Shown: one piece after another, positions 22,541-36,504 of the stretch
Layout of the letters: each line of letters begins with the position of its first letter
How positions within the stretch are numbered: position 1 is the stretch's first letter
Assembly (NCBI GenBank): GCA_963669155.1
Contig: OZ022588.1
Location: 14,695,835-14,759,834 of the forward strand
Length of the DNA stretch: 64,000 nucleotides
DNA from: Arbacia lixula
Lineage: Eukaryota; Echinodermata; Echinoidea; Arbacioida; Arbaciidae
Direction: 5' to 3'
The notes under the pieces: model-generated
Seen by the model: only the letters and a program-made list of their open reading frames with translations
Told to the model about the DNA's origin: nothing
Database searches by the model: none
Program-made: the position numbers and the translations under genes

Positions 22541-24946
22541 TTGACGAAGAAGAGTCACTCAAGAAATTGGCTGCTATTATGGGGGGAAAAGCAGCTCAGC
22601 AAATGACGGCTGGAGAGTCCCCCATGTCCATCTTAGGCTTCTTGTGTGTCTGCCGTAATACCATAGACTTTACAACAACAATTAGATGCACCCTAATGGA
22701 GTTTTCGCGATGCATTAAGTGGTGACGGCGATAGCTCCACCGAGTGGGGCGTATACAGTGTGCGGAGAGTTTCCGGGGTCGGTTAAGAAGATGAAGTAGA
22801 GTAGAGGTTCGCAGAGCAAGAGGCGCATCATCTAGTACTGGCTATGTCATGTATGTGATGGCTTCGTGTTATTGAATGTCAAGTACTTTTGTGGGGTTTT
22901 TTTTACCTAGGTTTTGCACAAAGTGTCATGAGCGATGTTCGACACTGAATACAACCGCACAAGAAACGGGGGCTACTGAATTATAATCTCGGCTACGTTC
23001 GTAACTTTTATTTTAAATCCCGGCTAAGTATATTTCAAAGAGTTAAACATTTCATTTGTAACAAAAAAATACGATCATTTCTTCGGGAGACTTTTCAGAT
23101 ACGTTTGACAAATCATGCATAAGAAGTGTCCTAGTTTCGAAAGTAAATTTATATACATGTATATACCTATACAAATATAAATGAATCGAAATCATTCAAC
23201 CGCTTCCAACACACTGGTGTTACCATCGCCCCCTCCTGTTACTCAACATTTCTTTTTCAAACATTTCCACTCCCACCTCATTATGTCCAAGGTAACTCCA
23301 CCCCCCCCCCTTCCCACTATCACCCGCACCACAGCCACACACTCATCATCACCACAATCGCATTGAAAATCAATTGCGCAGAACTTCATAGGGGAACTTG
23401 GTGTCCCCCCTTCATCCAACCCCACCCCTCGCTCTTCCACCCTACCCACATTCCCCTCTCCCCATCTTCCCCATGTCGAGGCATGCCTTACTGCTGTGAG
23501 TGAGTGAAGACTATCGCAGCGAATGGTAAATAGACATCGCGCGGCTAAGACTTGGGGAGATAGATGAACCGGGGTACACTCTCACTCATCGGAGGGCGAC
23601 GCCGGTTAATAGCACTGGCGATGATAGATAACATGATATCAATCGTTTGTCGACCAGCTCGCTTACCTTTCCAGTGAGGAATTCTTCCCTTCCTTCGCTT
23701 ACCGCCGTCAGGCAGAAAGCGGTACCCGTTCACACCCGAAAGATAATCAACTTTTAGTACTATGCAACTTTATTTTGTAAAGACCTCTTAGAGATGGGAA
23801 TTCAACCCAATTCTGAACACGGTTTAATCAATATATTCTGTGACAGGAGATATGTAAGACTCATTTTGGGAGAACAGGAAATATCCATCTTAAACCCCTT
23901 TAAAACTTAATTACTTTGAAAAAAAATATTCAAGAAATAAGTATCATTTTGTATCATCTTGAAGGAATCGCACTGACAACTGCCTTGAAGACATACAACG
24001 GCCGAACAGTAACACAAACCGATATCACAAATATTCGTGCAACGGAGATACTTCGTCTTCAATGCAATCAATTTGTCATCAATTTCCACTTCAATTAATG
24101 GAAGCAGGGTTTAATAATACTCTGAAAGCCGAAACAGGAAAGGAATACAAAGTCAATAACGAGTCATATATTCCACACTCACGATACCCCTTTGGTTTAT
24201 GATTTGCATGTGAAATGAGCACGGCATCACGATATTGATATGAAAGCAGGCAGATGTTAAGGACTGGATTTCATATTGTTATTTTGACAAAACTGGGATT
24301 AAATCCTACCGAGCAGAGTGTTGATGCTCCGAGACGGGTATATCTCGATTTCTGAATAGCTCGCTTGTTTGCAGTAGAAGATAGAATGACAGCTATCAAA
24401 ATATGGCGTACAATTAAAGTATTAAATTTTCATTTTTACAAGCTGCGAATGAGGACAAAATGAGACGAAAGTGGATGTTAGAGAATTGGGTTTCATAGGC
24501 AATATTAGGTTCTGTCTTTCATGCACAAAATACAATAACGGCTGTGTTAGAGCGTTGCATCTTCCATCAGGCTTTTCTTACAAGTTTGTTCATTATGAAA
24601 CTCATACAGTTTGCCCACTCGGTAGAAAGAAAGATATAGCAAGCTAGAGGAAAATTAAGTAGACATTAAGATGACGTTGTCATGGTTGAGGAGACAATAT
24701 ATAGATATTAAAAAGTGAATTAGAAACGTGAGAAATACTGAGGGAGAAAATAATGAAGAATTGTTGTGACGGAAGGAATTGCGTTTCACTGCGCGATATT
24801 ATCAGTAGGAAATCTAATATAGGTACATGTACAAGACGGGCTATCACCAATTATTTGTTTGGCGGAGTATAACTAACCGGAATGATAATTAGTCGTATAG
24901 ACGTTGTATAGGGAAAAGAAGTACGGGTAGAAGTATAAGTAGTAGT

Positions 24947-25002
24947 AATGATCAAATTATCATTATCATTATTATCATTATTATTATTATTATTATTATC
25001 AT

Positions 25003-25070
<68 letters not shown>

Positions 25071-25140
25071 ATAGCAAAAGTACATATAGTAGTAATAATA
25101 GTAGTAGTAGCAGTTGTTGTTGTAGTAACAGTAATACTAT
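24947..25140. repeat. Compound (ATT)n/(AGT)n trinucleotide tract
   Basis: An ATT/ATC block is followed by about 22 AGT units, then AGTAAT and TTG-type triplets. Poly-Val/Leu frames are artefacts. Confidence 0.95.
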
Positions 25141-25293
25141 CAATATTAAGTGGTGATATTAGAAAGAGGTAGGCGGATAGTTAAGTCTGCAAAATACAGA
25201 TGAACTATAAACAAAATGTCATGTTTAATTCACACCGTTGTGTCACGTTACATGTGTTACATGCTCTGTCACATAATGTAGACCAGTAACCTG

Positions 25294-25309
25294 CCCCCCC
25301 CCCCCCCCC
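25294..25309. repeat. Poly-C run
   Basis: Sixteen C. Confidence 0.95.
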
Positions 25310-26231
25310 GACCCAACCCAACCCACATCGTGACTTTGCACGTTCTTGTTCTTTTAATAAACTTAGATGCAATTTACCATCGCGCTGCACATCTACTTCT
25401 TCCATTCTCCCCCGAGCACAGCCTTTCAAAATTAAGATCGCAGGGCCTATTATTAGGGAGCAGTCAGTTAAAGGGCGCATGGGCTGCAACCAAACTAAGT
25501 CTTTTCCTTTTTTTTGCTGTAATACTGTGTGCCATTCGGGATACTGCGTCGCAATTAAAGGAAGAGAATCGTGCGTCAGTATCATATAGGCAGATAAAAT
25601 CTTTTTATTGCATAAATATAAAAATCTTTCCAAATTATGTCGGGGATTTAAGTAAGTTTCGAAGGCTCGAAAAAAAAATCCATTGGATATTAATAGGATA
25701 CGCATGATCTGTTTGCTTATCTAAGGACCCTTGGCATTCATCATTGGAATGTAAACGATGTGATTATGCACATCATTATCATTTTTGTTTCGGGGTTTAT
25801 ACGATTATTTCTCAAATATCTATCTATGAAGAAAGGTAGTGGAGATTGATTTTGTTTCTTTTATTTTGCTTACACATGGTCAAACTACTACGTGTACCTC
25901 CCACGCATACGACAAAATGAAATTCGCTGAGGAATATTCGAAGAAACTGAGACGATCTTTAAGATGATTGGGTGAGCCTATTATTACCACGGTGTCTGTT
26001 AACCACCCGGAAATCGGCCAAGTTCCCCCAAAGATCCGCTCCCTCGTCAAACGTAGAATCGAAACAACTTCGCGGGTTCCTCGCAATTATTGTTCGGGAG
26101 ATATTAAACTTTACCCACGAGAGTTGGGAGGAGGAAGCCCACAGTTTTTATTAAAGTGATGGCGCGGGCGGTTGGGACACTGATGGAGAAGGGGGAAAGA
26201 GAGGGCAGAGATGTGGAATGGGCGGGGGAGA

Positions 26232-26760
26232 GGGGGGGGGGGGATATGGCGCGCACGGGATAGGGAGAGAGTGTGATAATAGAGAAGTTTAATAAAATAC
26301 ATCATATATTTATTACAGAATGTGCGAAGGACTGCAGAAACGCAATTTTAATACGATGGGGGGGGGGGGAGATATAGAAAAAGACACAGAGAGTGGGAAA
26401 AGGGTAAAAAAGATAGCTTGCGACATACGGAGAAAGAAGAGAGAGAGCTATTTCATATTCACATACACAGAGATACAAACCGTTAGAGAAAGACACAGAA
26501 ATACACACGCACAAACACGCAAATGCACATACACACACACACACACACACACATACACACAAATACACATGTACACACATATACACACACAGACACGAAC
26601 TAAACCGTAAAAGGCATAGAAGACAGAGAGAGTGTGAGGGAGACAGAAAGAGAGAGAGAGGGGGGGGGGGGGGGCTAGAGAGAGAGGGGGAAGGGAGGGG
26701 GAGGGGGAAAGACAGGTGAAGGGAGTGGGAGAGAGGAGGTAGACGATAATGCGAGCGCGG
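26232..26760. repeat. Cluster of poly-G, (CA)n and homopurine tracts
   Basis: Contains poly-G at 26232-26243, 26359-26369 and 26660-26674, a (CA)n-rich stretch around 26500-26600, and a GA/G-rich homopurine run at 26620-26740. It is among the most repeat-dense 500 bp of the window. Confidence 0.9.
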
Positions 26761-27207
26761 CCAGCCATGCCAAGACAGATATGTCGAGTACAATTTCATC
26801 AAAGTTAACCGGGGCTAATGAAACGAGTCAGCAACGGACGCAAATCAAAAACCGGCCAGAGAGAGTCTCCTGAATGCGCAGGTGTGTGTAGTGCGTGGCT
26901 GGGGGAGTTCCGTCCTCATTACGGACTTTTCCTTTGCGACATCCCTCGCCATGCAGTGCCCGGTTCATTTTTGTTTAAAGCGCAACCACCCTTCCCCACA
27001 CGTACGAACGTACCTTCGCTACCACTTAAATAAGAACGGGACACCCTCGCCTTATAGTCAGAACCGCTTAAATCACACTACATCCAATCGAGCCGACTTT
27101 AGAAGAAGGAGCAGTCTCGGGAAGATGGGGAGGATGAGAAGCGGGGAGGGAGATGGAAGACACGAAGGGGAGATGTACATAGATTGAGAGGAGGAGGCAC
27201 AAGGCGC

Positions 27208-27238
27208 AGGGAGAGAGAGAGAGAGAGAGATAGAGAGG

Positions 27239-27277
<39 letters not shown>

Positions 27278-27289
27278 TGAGAGAGAGGA
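27208..27289. repeat. (GA)n microsatellite
   Basis: Interrupted AG repeats with GATAGAGAGGG variants. Confidence 0.95.
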
Positions 27290-28889
27290 GCACGGGGAGA
27301 AAAGGCGAAATAAATCAAATTAAAGCTTTGACACACCTTGGTAAATTGCACCCCGCTTTCAGGGGAACATTATTGCTCCATCTTGTCTACCGCTCCGTGT
27401 TCTTAAAAACTCCCAATCTCTTTTCGTATCGGGGGAATTATTTCGAGCCAAACAAGGTCACGGTACTTTTCTCTAAATGAATCGTTTACACGGGTCTTTA
27501 TATAGGATTGCTTAGTCTCCCCACCAGACCTTAAGCATTTCACATTAATGTGGCTTACGCTTTTATCCGTCAAACGTAATGCATATCATCTTGTGTAGGA
27601 CTCCGTCCATACTACGTGTTCTCCATCCAATATTGGTGGAAGTACATGAGTAATTGACTTTCAACTCCAAAAATATCTGAGATATGTTAGAATAATGCTT
27701 TCTTCATAGGGTTATGACACGCATACGACGTGAAGGAAGTAACGTACCTACCGTACGGCCAAGGATTTTTAAATACATGGGTATCCAGCTGCCGTTTAAT
27801 TAATGCAGATTTATTGTACTCTCCTTCTAATCACATAAGAACACTTTACAAAGATTTTCTCTATGATCTCCCATGTTCGACTCCGCCAATTCTCTGGATG
27901 ATTTTTTCCCCCTGGATTTGACGTATTAACAAGATCGGATGCGCAGAAGAATTTTGGGAAATATCCTCACCCATATGCTTGCACAGTTGTGACATGTAAT
28001 ACCTGCGATGCATCTATAAAGATTCAATCGAGGAATATTGTTACAATATGGCAAAAAGGCTCTCAACGTGATATCAAGTTGCAGCATAAAAGTCTCAATT
28101 TCACAATGTTCCGCATCATATTCCATTTAAAAATTGCATGAACATGATGAAACGTTACTTTCAGATATTTTCCTTTCAGATATGTAACATGGAAAACGTG
28201 CCCAGTCGCGGCCAAGCTAGTATTTCCATCTCAAAAAGTATCAATTTTCGTATTCGCTTGTCATTATTTACTACATAACAAGCACTTAGTGACAACATTA
28301 AAAGTTCAGCAGCGAAAGCTGAGATTTATGCATGTATAAAAATGCGTATGACCTATTATAAAATCTAGGTGAATGTGACACAATCGCGTATGCATCATAT
28401 TGTTGAGAGCAGCCGCTAGTATGAGGCGGCTTCGAAGCTGGTAGAAAGAGTTTCCGCGAGCGGTATCTCCAGCTAGCCTAATACCTCCTTGGTACGGCTC
28501 AAGAAAAAACATAAAGTTTCGTGTAAAGGTATGTTTGAAATCCATTGGAGGAAACAGCTTATTATCTGATTAGCTGATTAAAATCATTCTTTCCATAATC
28601 CAAAGAGCAACTTTCTTGTTGTGTAGGAATTTGATCAGAACATCAAAGCGACCATTTTCATTATAACAAGCACAATCGTAGTAACATTCACTGTATTTAG
28701 TCAGAGTAAAATAATGACAATTCACCAATTTCTACGCATTACGAGACAAAGCTTGATGAAACGAAAAATATGGCAGCCTAAAGGGTCAAACGTGTACGAA
28801 AAGTACATGTATAATGTGCACACATTCATAATAATAGCCGACATTGAAAGTAAACAGATACTACCGCCCTTTCCTGTGCGAGCGTTTCT

Positions 28890-29150
28890 CATCAATTAAT
28901 TAGACCACACGGCGTCATCAATCGGGGACACCAAAGTTGTTGTTTTGTTGACGGGAATGGCGGCTGGGCACGGTCCAGAGAGCAGTGGAATCATTTGGGC
29001 TTTTCATCGTAATTCCCCGACTGATCACGCTAATAATGGGGAGAAGCAACTCGCAGCAGTCAAAACATGATAATTACCATGATTGCTGTGATTGCGCACA
29101 GACGTGGGCCGCTTTGTGCGGAAATTATCGCAAATTATGAATTATGAATA
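28890..29150. promoter_or_regulatory. Candidate conserved regulatory element
   Basis: Complex sequence with CATCAATTAATTAGACC, CGCTAATAATGG, GATAATTACCATGATTGC and CAAATTATGAATTATGAAT. Homeodomain-type cores are dense and no satellite or coding frame is present. Called by eye only. Confidence 0.35.
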
Positions 29151-30089
29151 CCGATAAAACACGAACGTTGAGGCGAGGTATAACTATGATAGCGGATATC
29201 CCCAACCAGATTTAGGTAAGTGCTAACCAATGTTAGATTAGGATTGAAGTTGAGAAGTAAAACATCCCCTATCCACCAGCTGACCACCCGTGTGTGAAGG
29301 GCTTGGAATACTTTGGACACACACATATTCGCTTTGAGAATGATAATACACTGTATTGGTATTTTGCTCTTTGGACCTCGATTCCTTTAACATGTTTAAG
29401 GGATAACCTTTTAAGACAGATAGCACCTTTACAGGTCAAAACAAAAATGTTACAAAGATGAAAAATGGAGGAAAATATTTTATAGGAGCTTCCGTCACAA
29501 TAATGGAATGGAAAGTAACTTTCAGCGGAGCTAAAGCGATCGTTGGATTTCGAGGAGGTTGTGGACAGGTCGCCCAAAATCTCCTGGTTCTTGGAGCCTG
29601 GAGACCGATGTCCGCAATGGTCCGCACCACGAGAATATGCAAGGGCAATGCAAGCTGCCCGACGCATCGCACACTGACAAGAGCACTACCAATATGAATG
29701 AAGACCATTATTGGTAGACCATCTTTCTCGCTCCCCCGTTTCATCTCTGCATACCCTCTTCATCTATATCTCTAAATGCAAGTTTATTCTTCAGCATATC
29801 CCCCCCCCCCACCCCAATATCTCTTCATTATGAATACTCCACTTTCGTTCCTTCACCATCCATTCATTTTTTTCTTCTTCAATATTATGATCGCCTAGCT
29901 ATGCATGAAACCTTGTCACGAACTCGTAATAAACACAGCCACGCTCTATTAATAATGGACATACATCGAAAAAAGAAGACATTTTTCATCATTTTGCGGC
30001 TCAAAGGTCGACGTATATAGCTTCTAAGTGATAAAGATGTGCCATTAGAGATAATACATCGTCTAGAATGAGCCCATATTCGCGTTACA

Positions 30090-30105
30090 CCCCCCCCCCC
30101 CCCCC
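30090..30105. repeat. Poly-C run
   Basis: About sixteen C; a shorter C run lies at 29803-29812. Confidence 0.93.
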
Positions 30106-31764
30106 TCAGAAGACACAGGGAGAGTACGTAAGGTGATTCCAAAAGCTCCGCTCAGCTTTTCTCTTCATTGAATCTTTCACTTAACCTTTTCCCCCCTGAA
30201 CCTCACAGTCGATTGATGTCACACTGGCGTTATTCATTTCTTTATTTCATGTTGATGATGAGAGCGGTATTCCTATTACCACATCAGTCAAGTTTTACCA
30301 CAGTTCTGGACTGTACCTCTATTCTATAGCTTGCATGATATTTGTTACATATTTCACATATCTCTTTCATCTAATAAGACATAACATTCGTTCACCAATT
30401 GACAATGGTTAATATATTGAAGCACAATGTACTGGACACAGTGTACTGTGATGCGGACCATAGCGGACTTTTTCATTTAGTTTTTTACAATTACGAATTT
30501 CGCTCATAATTGACAAACAGTCCTCAATTTAAAATATTCATTTATCAGTTTCCACGTTGCTTCTGAATCGAAGTTCATTAAAAAATTGGTGAATCTTTGT
30601 ACACATCACATAACAATGTTACGCAGACTCAATTGGCATGGTATAAGTGTCTAGAAGCCGGGAGTGTTACTTTATGTTGATATAGTAACGGCGAACAAAG
30701 AGCGGAAGCGAACACGCTCAACATTTTAGACACGAAGTCGCAATAAGTAGCTGTAATCATCTCACATCATCTGGGCAACATCATTAAGTCTTTGATTCAC
30801 AATATTCATCACGATAATGGGACAATCGCGCCCGAGCGTTCAGTCACATCTATCACTTGTTCCTGTGAAAAATTTTCATCTGTTTTCGGCACTCTCCATA
30901 AGGCAGATAGGCGTACTAGGGGAAGTATAGAGGGAAATGGGGAAAAAGAGAGGAAATGGGCAAGCAAAAATGAATACAAACATTTTCATTTGCGTTCGGC
31001 ATTACTCATTTAATCGTCATAATATGTTTTAAAACTCTTTAATAAGAGTTGAATGTCACACTTCGCCGACATCTCTTTGTTCAAGTGAATTATCTACATT
31101 TTTTTCTTTTTGCTTTGGTTGAGTGAACGGGCAAACAGGGACTGAGATGATTGGATTGCAGAGTATCTCAGCCAGGTCATTTTACAAGGCAGGCGTGGGT
31201 GAGCATGGACTATGCTCTGAATGGCGAGTTTATCATCAGAGCGTATAAAATGCGCTCTGGAAAAGTATGGGGCACATTACAGTATACGCATAATCAGAAA
31301 TCATATTAATATTTTCACGTGACTGACATTAGACTGATCAGTGATCACAATACGACCTATATCAATCGATATTCGAATACCACTCGGGTTATTATACAGA
31401 CATGGACAGCGTTTCCAATGCCGCACGCCGCGCATATAGTTTTTAAACATGACTTTTTCGTCACATTATAACAAAATAATGCCTTGAGAAAATGAGCTAT
31501 TTTCCATCCACATATTGACTGAATCGGTATTGCCGATCCCTGTGGCATTTTATCACACCAGATGAGAATTACCCTTCTGCCGTTGCTCAACCCCCCAATC
31601 GCATGCAGTGAGTGAGAAGAAATATTTATTTTACTCCCCGAAGCTTTTAAAGTAAATGAGTGCAATTTGATACGCCGAGGCAGAATGAGTTTTCATCCCG
31701 AGAAAATTATTTTTGCCAATCAAGGAGAAAGAACGGAGACAAGGCCCAACACATAGCGAGACGA

Positions 31765-31813
31765 ATGAGAAAGGGTGAGAGGGGAAAGAGAGGGGTGGAG
31801 AGAGTGAGAAGAA

Positions 31814-31891
<78 letters not shown>

Positions 31892-31940
31892 GGGGAGGGG
31901 GAGAGAAAGAGATAGAACTTCAAAGGGGGAGAGGGAGAGT
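31765..31940. repeat. Homopurine (GA)n plus poly-G tract
   Basis: About 170 bp nearly all purine: (GA)n from 31818 with one GCGC interruption near 31855-31859, then 15 G (31881-31895), then GGA/GAA-rich sequence. Confidence 0.95.
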
Positions 31941-32459
31941 CATTGTAATGATTATTGTGCTGGGAATGGTCAAAGTAATGATGATGGTACCGGAGGTAAC
32001 TATGGTGATCGTGACGGTATGATGATTGACGATGAGGAAGATAAGATACGACCGTGATAATGACTAAAGTGTCAGTAGAAAGGCTCTATTATTATTTATT
32101 TGTTTAATTTAGACTGACATCAGTTTTTAGCGATTTTAACGATTGTAAACAAACGCTATTAAAATATATAACCAACCTCTCAATTTCCCGGGTTTTTTTA
32201 ACATTAGGAACAAATTGTTACATTCCAGTGTCGCTGGATCCATACCGCGCAAGAAACGAGGTGATACGTAAGCAATGAGGTTACGGCCGATCGACGCGCG
32301 ACCAAGCTGCGAAAATTGGCGCGTCATGGCGTTGTCCAACGCAAATTGAGTTTCACCAAGCGTGGCCGGTATTTCGTTAAATCATTACTTCATTAAACGC
32401 GGGCAGCCCATTTGGGAGCTGACAATCTTCGCTCATATATACGCCACTTCATCTCGTTT

Positions 32460-32790
32460 CTTCTGTTGAGTGAGGTAATGGAGGAACGGGCGGACGTAGG
32501 GAAAGGAGGAAGGGTGGTGGAGAGGGCGAGAGAGCTGTTGAAAGTGACGATGGGAAGTAGTGGAGTGGGGAGCCAATGAGAAGGACACGGAGTGAAGGAG
32601 GAGTGTTTAGAAAGAGGAAAATACGTGGTGTGTGTTCGTGTGTTGGAGAGAGCCACGCGGAAAGAGGTAGAATAGGAGAGAGATAGAGAGAGAAGGGGAG
32701 GGATAGAGACATATAGACAGGGAAGGAGAGGAAGAGCAGAGGGAGAAAGAAAAAGAGAAAGAGGGAGAGTGAACTAAAGAGAGATCGCTG
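32460..32790. repeat. Degenerate purine-rich tract
   Basis: GGA/GAGA-rich without a regular unit. Frames on the opposite strand are Ser/Leu/Pro artefacts. Confidence 0.75.
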
Positions 32791-33170
32791 ACAGCATGTT
32801 CCTACCATGGACTCTAAAATAGTTATATACTGTACGTTGACCCAGTCAGGTACCCAGTGAAGAAAACAAAAATGCATTCCTAAATCGACTTATCCAGAGG
32901 AATAACTATGAAATGGGTATAATGATTGATTTCTTTTGGAGATGATGCCACAAAATGACGCTCAAGCGCCATATTCTTTTATCCGATTTTCTTGGGGATA
33001 GCCGCAAGATATAGTTCAAGCACAGTTACAGATGAGATTGTGTATCCTTAGTAATAGTTGCCACGATTGCCTGCGATTATGATGATTGCCGTTGTGCTAT
33101 TAAATGTGTCTTCGAAGAGTCGAAAACCTTTCAAGAGCTAACGCGAACGTATGTGCTGTCCCTTTCTACC

Positions 33171-33185
33171 ACCCCCCCCCCCTTC

Positions 33186-33228
<43 letters not shown>
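33171..33228. repeat. Poly-C followed by (CT)n microsatellite
   Basis: About 11 C, a short spacer, then about 20 TC units. Confidence 0.95.
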
Positions 33229-33230
<2 letters not shown>

Positions 33231-33393
33231 TATTTCCTTCTCTTTTTCTCTCAATTCCTCTTTTTATTTATTTGCATGATTAATATTTCATTATCACTCG
33301 ATAAATAAACATACACATCATGAATACAAAGCACAGTACAAATGCGGATTAGAAATACAAATGAATGAAGTTATAAAGTTAAAAGAACCCCTA

Positions 33394-33469
33394 CCCCCCC
33401 CCCCCCCCCCGCCCTTTCTCGCTGTGAACATGTTGGATTTGCAGTCCTTCTCAATCCTCCTTCTACCCC

Positions 33470-33514
<45 letters not shown>
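33394..33514. repeat. Poly-C (17) and (CT)n microsatellite
   Basis: C run at 33394-33410, then CT repeats from about 33475. It repeats the C-run plus (CT)n pairing seen about 200 bp earlier. Confidence 0.95.
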
Positions 33515-33522
<8 letters not shown>

Positions 33523-34579
33523 TCGTACCTCTCTCTTCAACATTCCCTTGTCATGTTTGTGTATATGACAAATTATGTAGAGCCGTTTAATAGGCTGTCA
33601 TCGCTTCTCGCATCATGACGTGTTCTAAAGCTGATACACAAACGATGTATATCGAGCAACATCTCCACGATCGAACGCCCATCATCCTGCCCATTGTCGA
33701 AAAGGGAACAGGTACAAAAAGTGTTGTTATTTTCGTACAGACTTCTGTCAACAATATTCTGTCGTCTTCGTTCTTTGTCTATAAGTCGCTCACTCATCCT
33801 GCCTTCTTCATTGTCTGTCGTTCCCTTTTCCTCTGCTGACAATTTTTAAGCTTGTAAATATGTATAAGGGACAAAATCGGATTATCCTCCGAATCATATG
33901 ATACTATCGTTTCTCGAGCGCTCAAGCGCCCAGTCGTTTCGTTGGAATCATCTTCAAGGAAAGTCGGTTTAATGTGTCGTGCAGCGCTTATGGTGGATCA
34001 AAGTTGTCGAAAGCCGTGGGACGAAGGCTAACTATCGCATTATGGAAATAAAAGAGGTAGAAGGCATGACAGGGCTACATTTCTACTATTTCCTTGGTTG
34101 GGTGACTGCCGAAAAGAAGATGGAATTCTCTTAATACTTTGAGTGAGGCGCCTGGTCATTCCCCCACCCCATTTTGGGTTTATCCAACTAGCTCCCTTTC
34201 TCCTTCCACCGTCAGTTGAGCTAAGAGATAAGAGCACGACGTTTAGGTGTTAGATATGTATATCTTGAAAGTAACTCGACTTGGCGTGAGCATCTTGCTT
34301 CATGCATTATTCGTCTCGGGATTACCCCCAAGTCCCGCCCAGTGTATTAGGCCCGATGATTTCGTTTATTACCTCGAGATTGTGCGCGATTGCCGTCTAC
34401 ACGCTGTCGCTAAGACTCTCCCGATTCTCCCCTTCCGCGCGATCCATTGGGTCAGCATCAAGCCGTGCTGATCAACGAGATTGCATAATATCGCGCAATT
34501 AAAAAAAGGGACGGACGATGCTGGCAAGGCAAGAACTTTCTGGGGGGAATGGAACTTATGGAAGACGATGCCACCACGG

Positions 34580-35060
34580 CCTAATCTAATCCAATCGTCG
34601 CGATATCGAGATAGCAATCGAAGAGTACGCCGACCCATGCGGGGAGACGAACGGGCGGCTTTCCTCCCCAGATCGGGTGGGTTGGGTGTGGAAAGGAGCA
34701 AGGTCCGATTCGAAAACCAACAACAAAAAAGAGGCAACCTCGACGACGAACTCCGCGTAGGTCGTGTCGTCATCTCCTCGGACGTGTTGGGTTGTCACGG
34801 GTGGACGAGGAGGGTGGGGGATGGGGGTACTATCGTGGGTCCATTCCTCTTTATCTGTCGACTGGCGTTCGCTCGCCTGCTCCTATCGGTGATGACGCCC
34901 GCCGTCGTCACACGCAGACACCATCCAATGGCATCCGGGCCATCAGGCGACGATTAGAGAGTCGTTTGCCCCCGTCAATCGGGACAGGGGCAGACAACCG
35001 CGAGGTTTCAATCCCAACGTAACTATGAACAAACAAGCCCCGGGTGTGGGGCGGGAAGAC
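34580..35060. other. GC/CpG-rich stretch with overlapping open frames on both strands
   Basis: CpG is frequent here compared with the flanking intron. A 158-codon plus frame (34481-34957) and a 134-codon minus frame overlap. Neither has a recognisable domain, and the minus one has Arg/Ser-rich compositional character. Most likely non-coding CpG-rich DNA, possibly an alternative promoter or regulatory region. Confidence 0.3.
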
Positions 35061-35939
35061 CCGCAACTAAGTGTCAACACTTCGACACCCTCATCCTCAT
35101 TCTCCCCTTAACCCTTCCAATACTTCTCCAATACATCCCAGCTGCTGCTCTATCTATCCATATTTACATCACGCGTCAATTGGGTTAACATCTGCACATG
35201 AAAAGGCACATGCCTGATTTGTTGTTGTTTAGCCGTCACACAAACATGTGAAAATCCAGGTCATTCAGTTGACATATGAGCAAAAGTTACTGGTCGTGAA
35301 CAAAGAGAGATGTCCCACCGTCATTTTAAAAAATGTGTATCCTAATTGAGCTCTGCCTAGGGGAAGATTTGATACATAAAACACCACGTTCTTCTTGGCG
35401 CTGAGCTGCCTCCTGTCATGCCAATCCCTGAATGTTATAAAGTAACACAATGTATTACACACATGTGAACAGATTTTCTGCCCTCTCGCGACACGCGTCC
35501 ATTTATGTTATTCAAGTTATTTCATTCTAACATCAAACGGTGGACAATGTTCTATGAACGGATGTCTTTAAATGCACTTACGCATGCATGACAAGACACG
35601 GGAATTAATGAAAGCATTGGCGAAAAGGTTTGTGGCATTTGTTAGAAACCATATTCTATTCTTGTTTTTTAAAGTATTCCACACTAGTGCTTTCTTAACA
35701 GAGCATCCACACTCACATAATATTCGAGAGATAAACTGATTTGCAATTTCAGACTGTTTCATCCCCAATGCAATGATGGACATAACACATCAATCTATTT
35801 AAAATGTATTTACTTATTGACTCATTTCTTAATAACATTTCAACCCGACGTATCGTCTTTCAACTCTCATTCAGACACACTAGCGTCTATTTAGTCGTGC
35901 ATTGATTGGTATAGAAAAATATAGAGACAAAAGCAGTAT

Positions 35940-35953
35940 GGGGGGGGGGGGGG
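35940..35953. repeat. Poly-G run
   Basis: Fourteen G. Confidence 0.94.
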
Positions 35954-36029
35954 AATCTTGATTCGCGGAGATAAAAGGACCTGAAATGCATTAAAAAGCT
36001 CTTAGTCAGAGCTCTCGCGATGTACATTA

Positions 36030-36330
36030 ATGCACTTAGAAGACAAAATCATCATCGTAACTCCCATATTTTTTCCTCCGCCTGTCAAAAGATTAGGGGT
36101 TGCTTTATCTTGCAGGATGCAATTAAGGTTTATCGATGAAGGGAAAGTGTACGGCGGAGTTAGAAAGCGGCGAGAAGTGCAGGGCCACTTTCTCCGTGCA
36201 GGATCCATTTCCCAACGTGCAAAAGATGCTGATCTACAAAAATCCATTAACTCTGCCATCGCAATGATCAGATTGTGAGCGTACATTGCATAAATCCCAC
36301 CGCTGCCACCATTTTCTCCCTGCACTTCTA
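36030..36330. promoter_or_regulatory. Candidate conserved regulatory element
   Basis: Complex stretch with TGTCAAAAGATTAGGGG, GATGCAATTAAGG and ATCCATTAACTC. Short frames are open on both strands, which is more typical of unique non-coding DNA than of an exon. Confidence 0.3.
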
Positions 36331-36504
36331 TATTCTCGAGGAAAGGCCGTTTCAAAGGAAGGGTGGTCGACAAGGCTCCCGTGCTCTATTAGCTTGTCTT
36401 TGTGCTGATTTCATTTTCATAAAGAAAGCGTCGTAGGAGCGACACCGCGCGAAGGGAGGAACTGGAGTGGGACTACGGAAGGATGGAAGGAAAGGGGGGG
36501 CTTA

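Noticed and set aside
34481..34957. 158-codon plus frame in CpG-rich DNA
   Set aside because: The opposite strand is also open over much of it. No recognisable domain and no splice boundaries, so it is kept only as a CpG-rich region.
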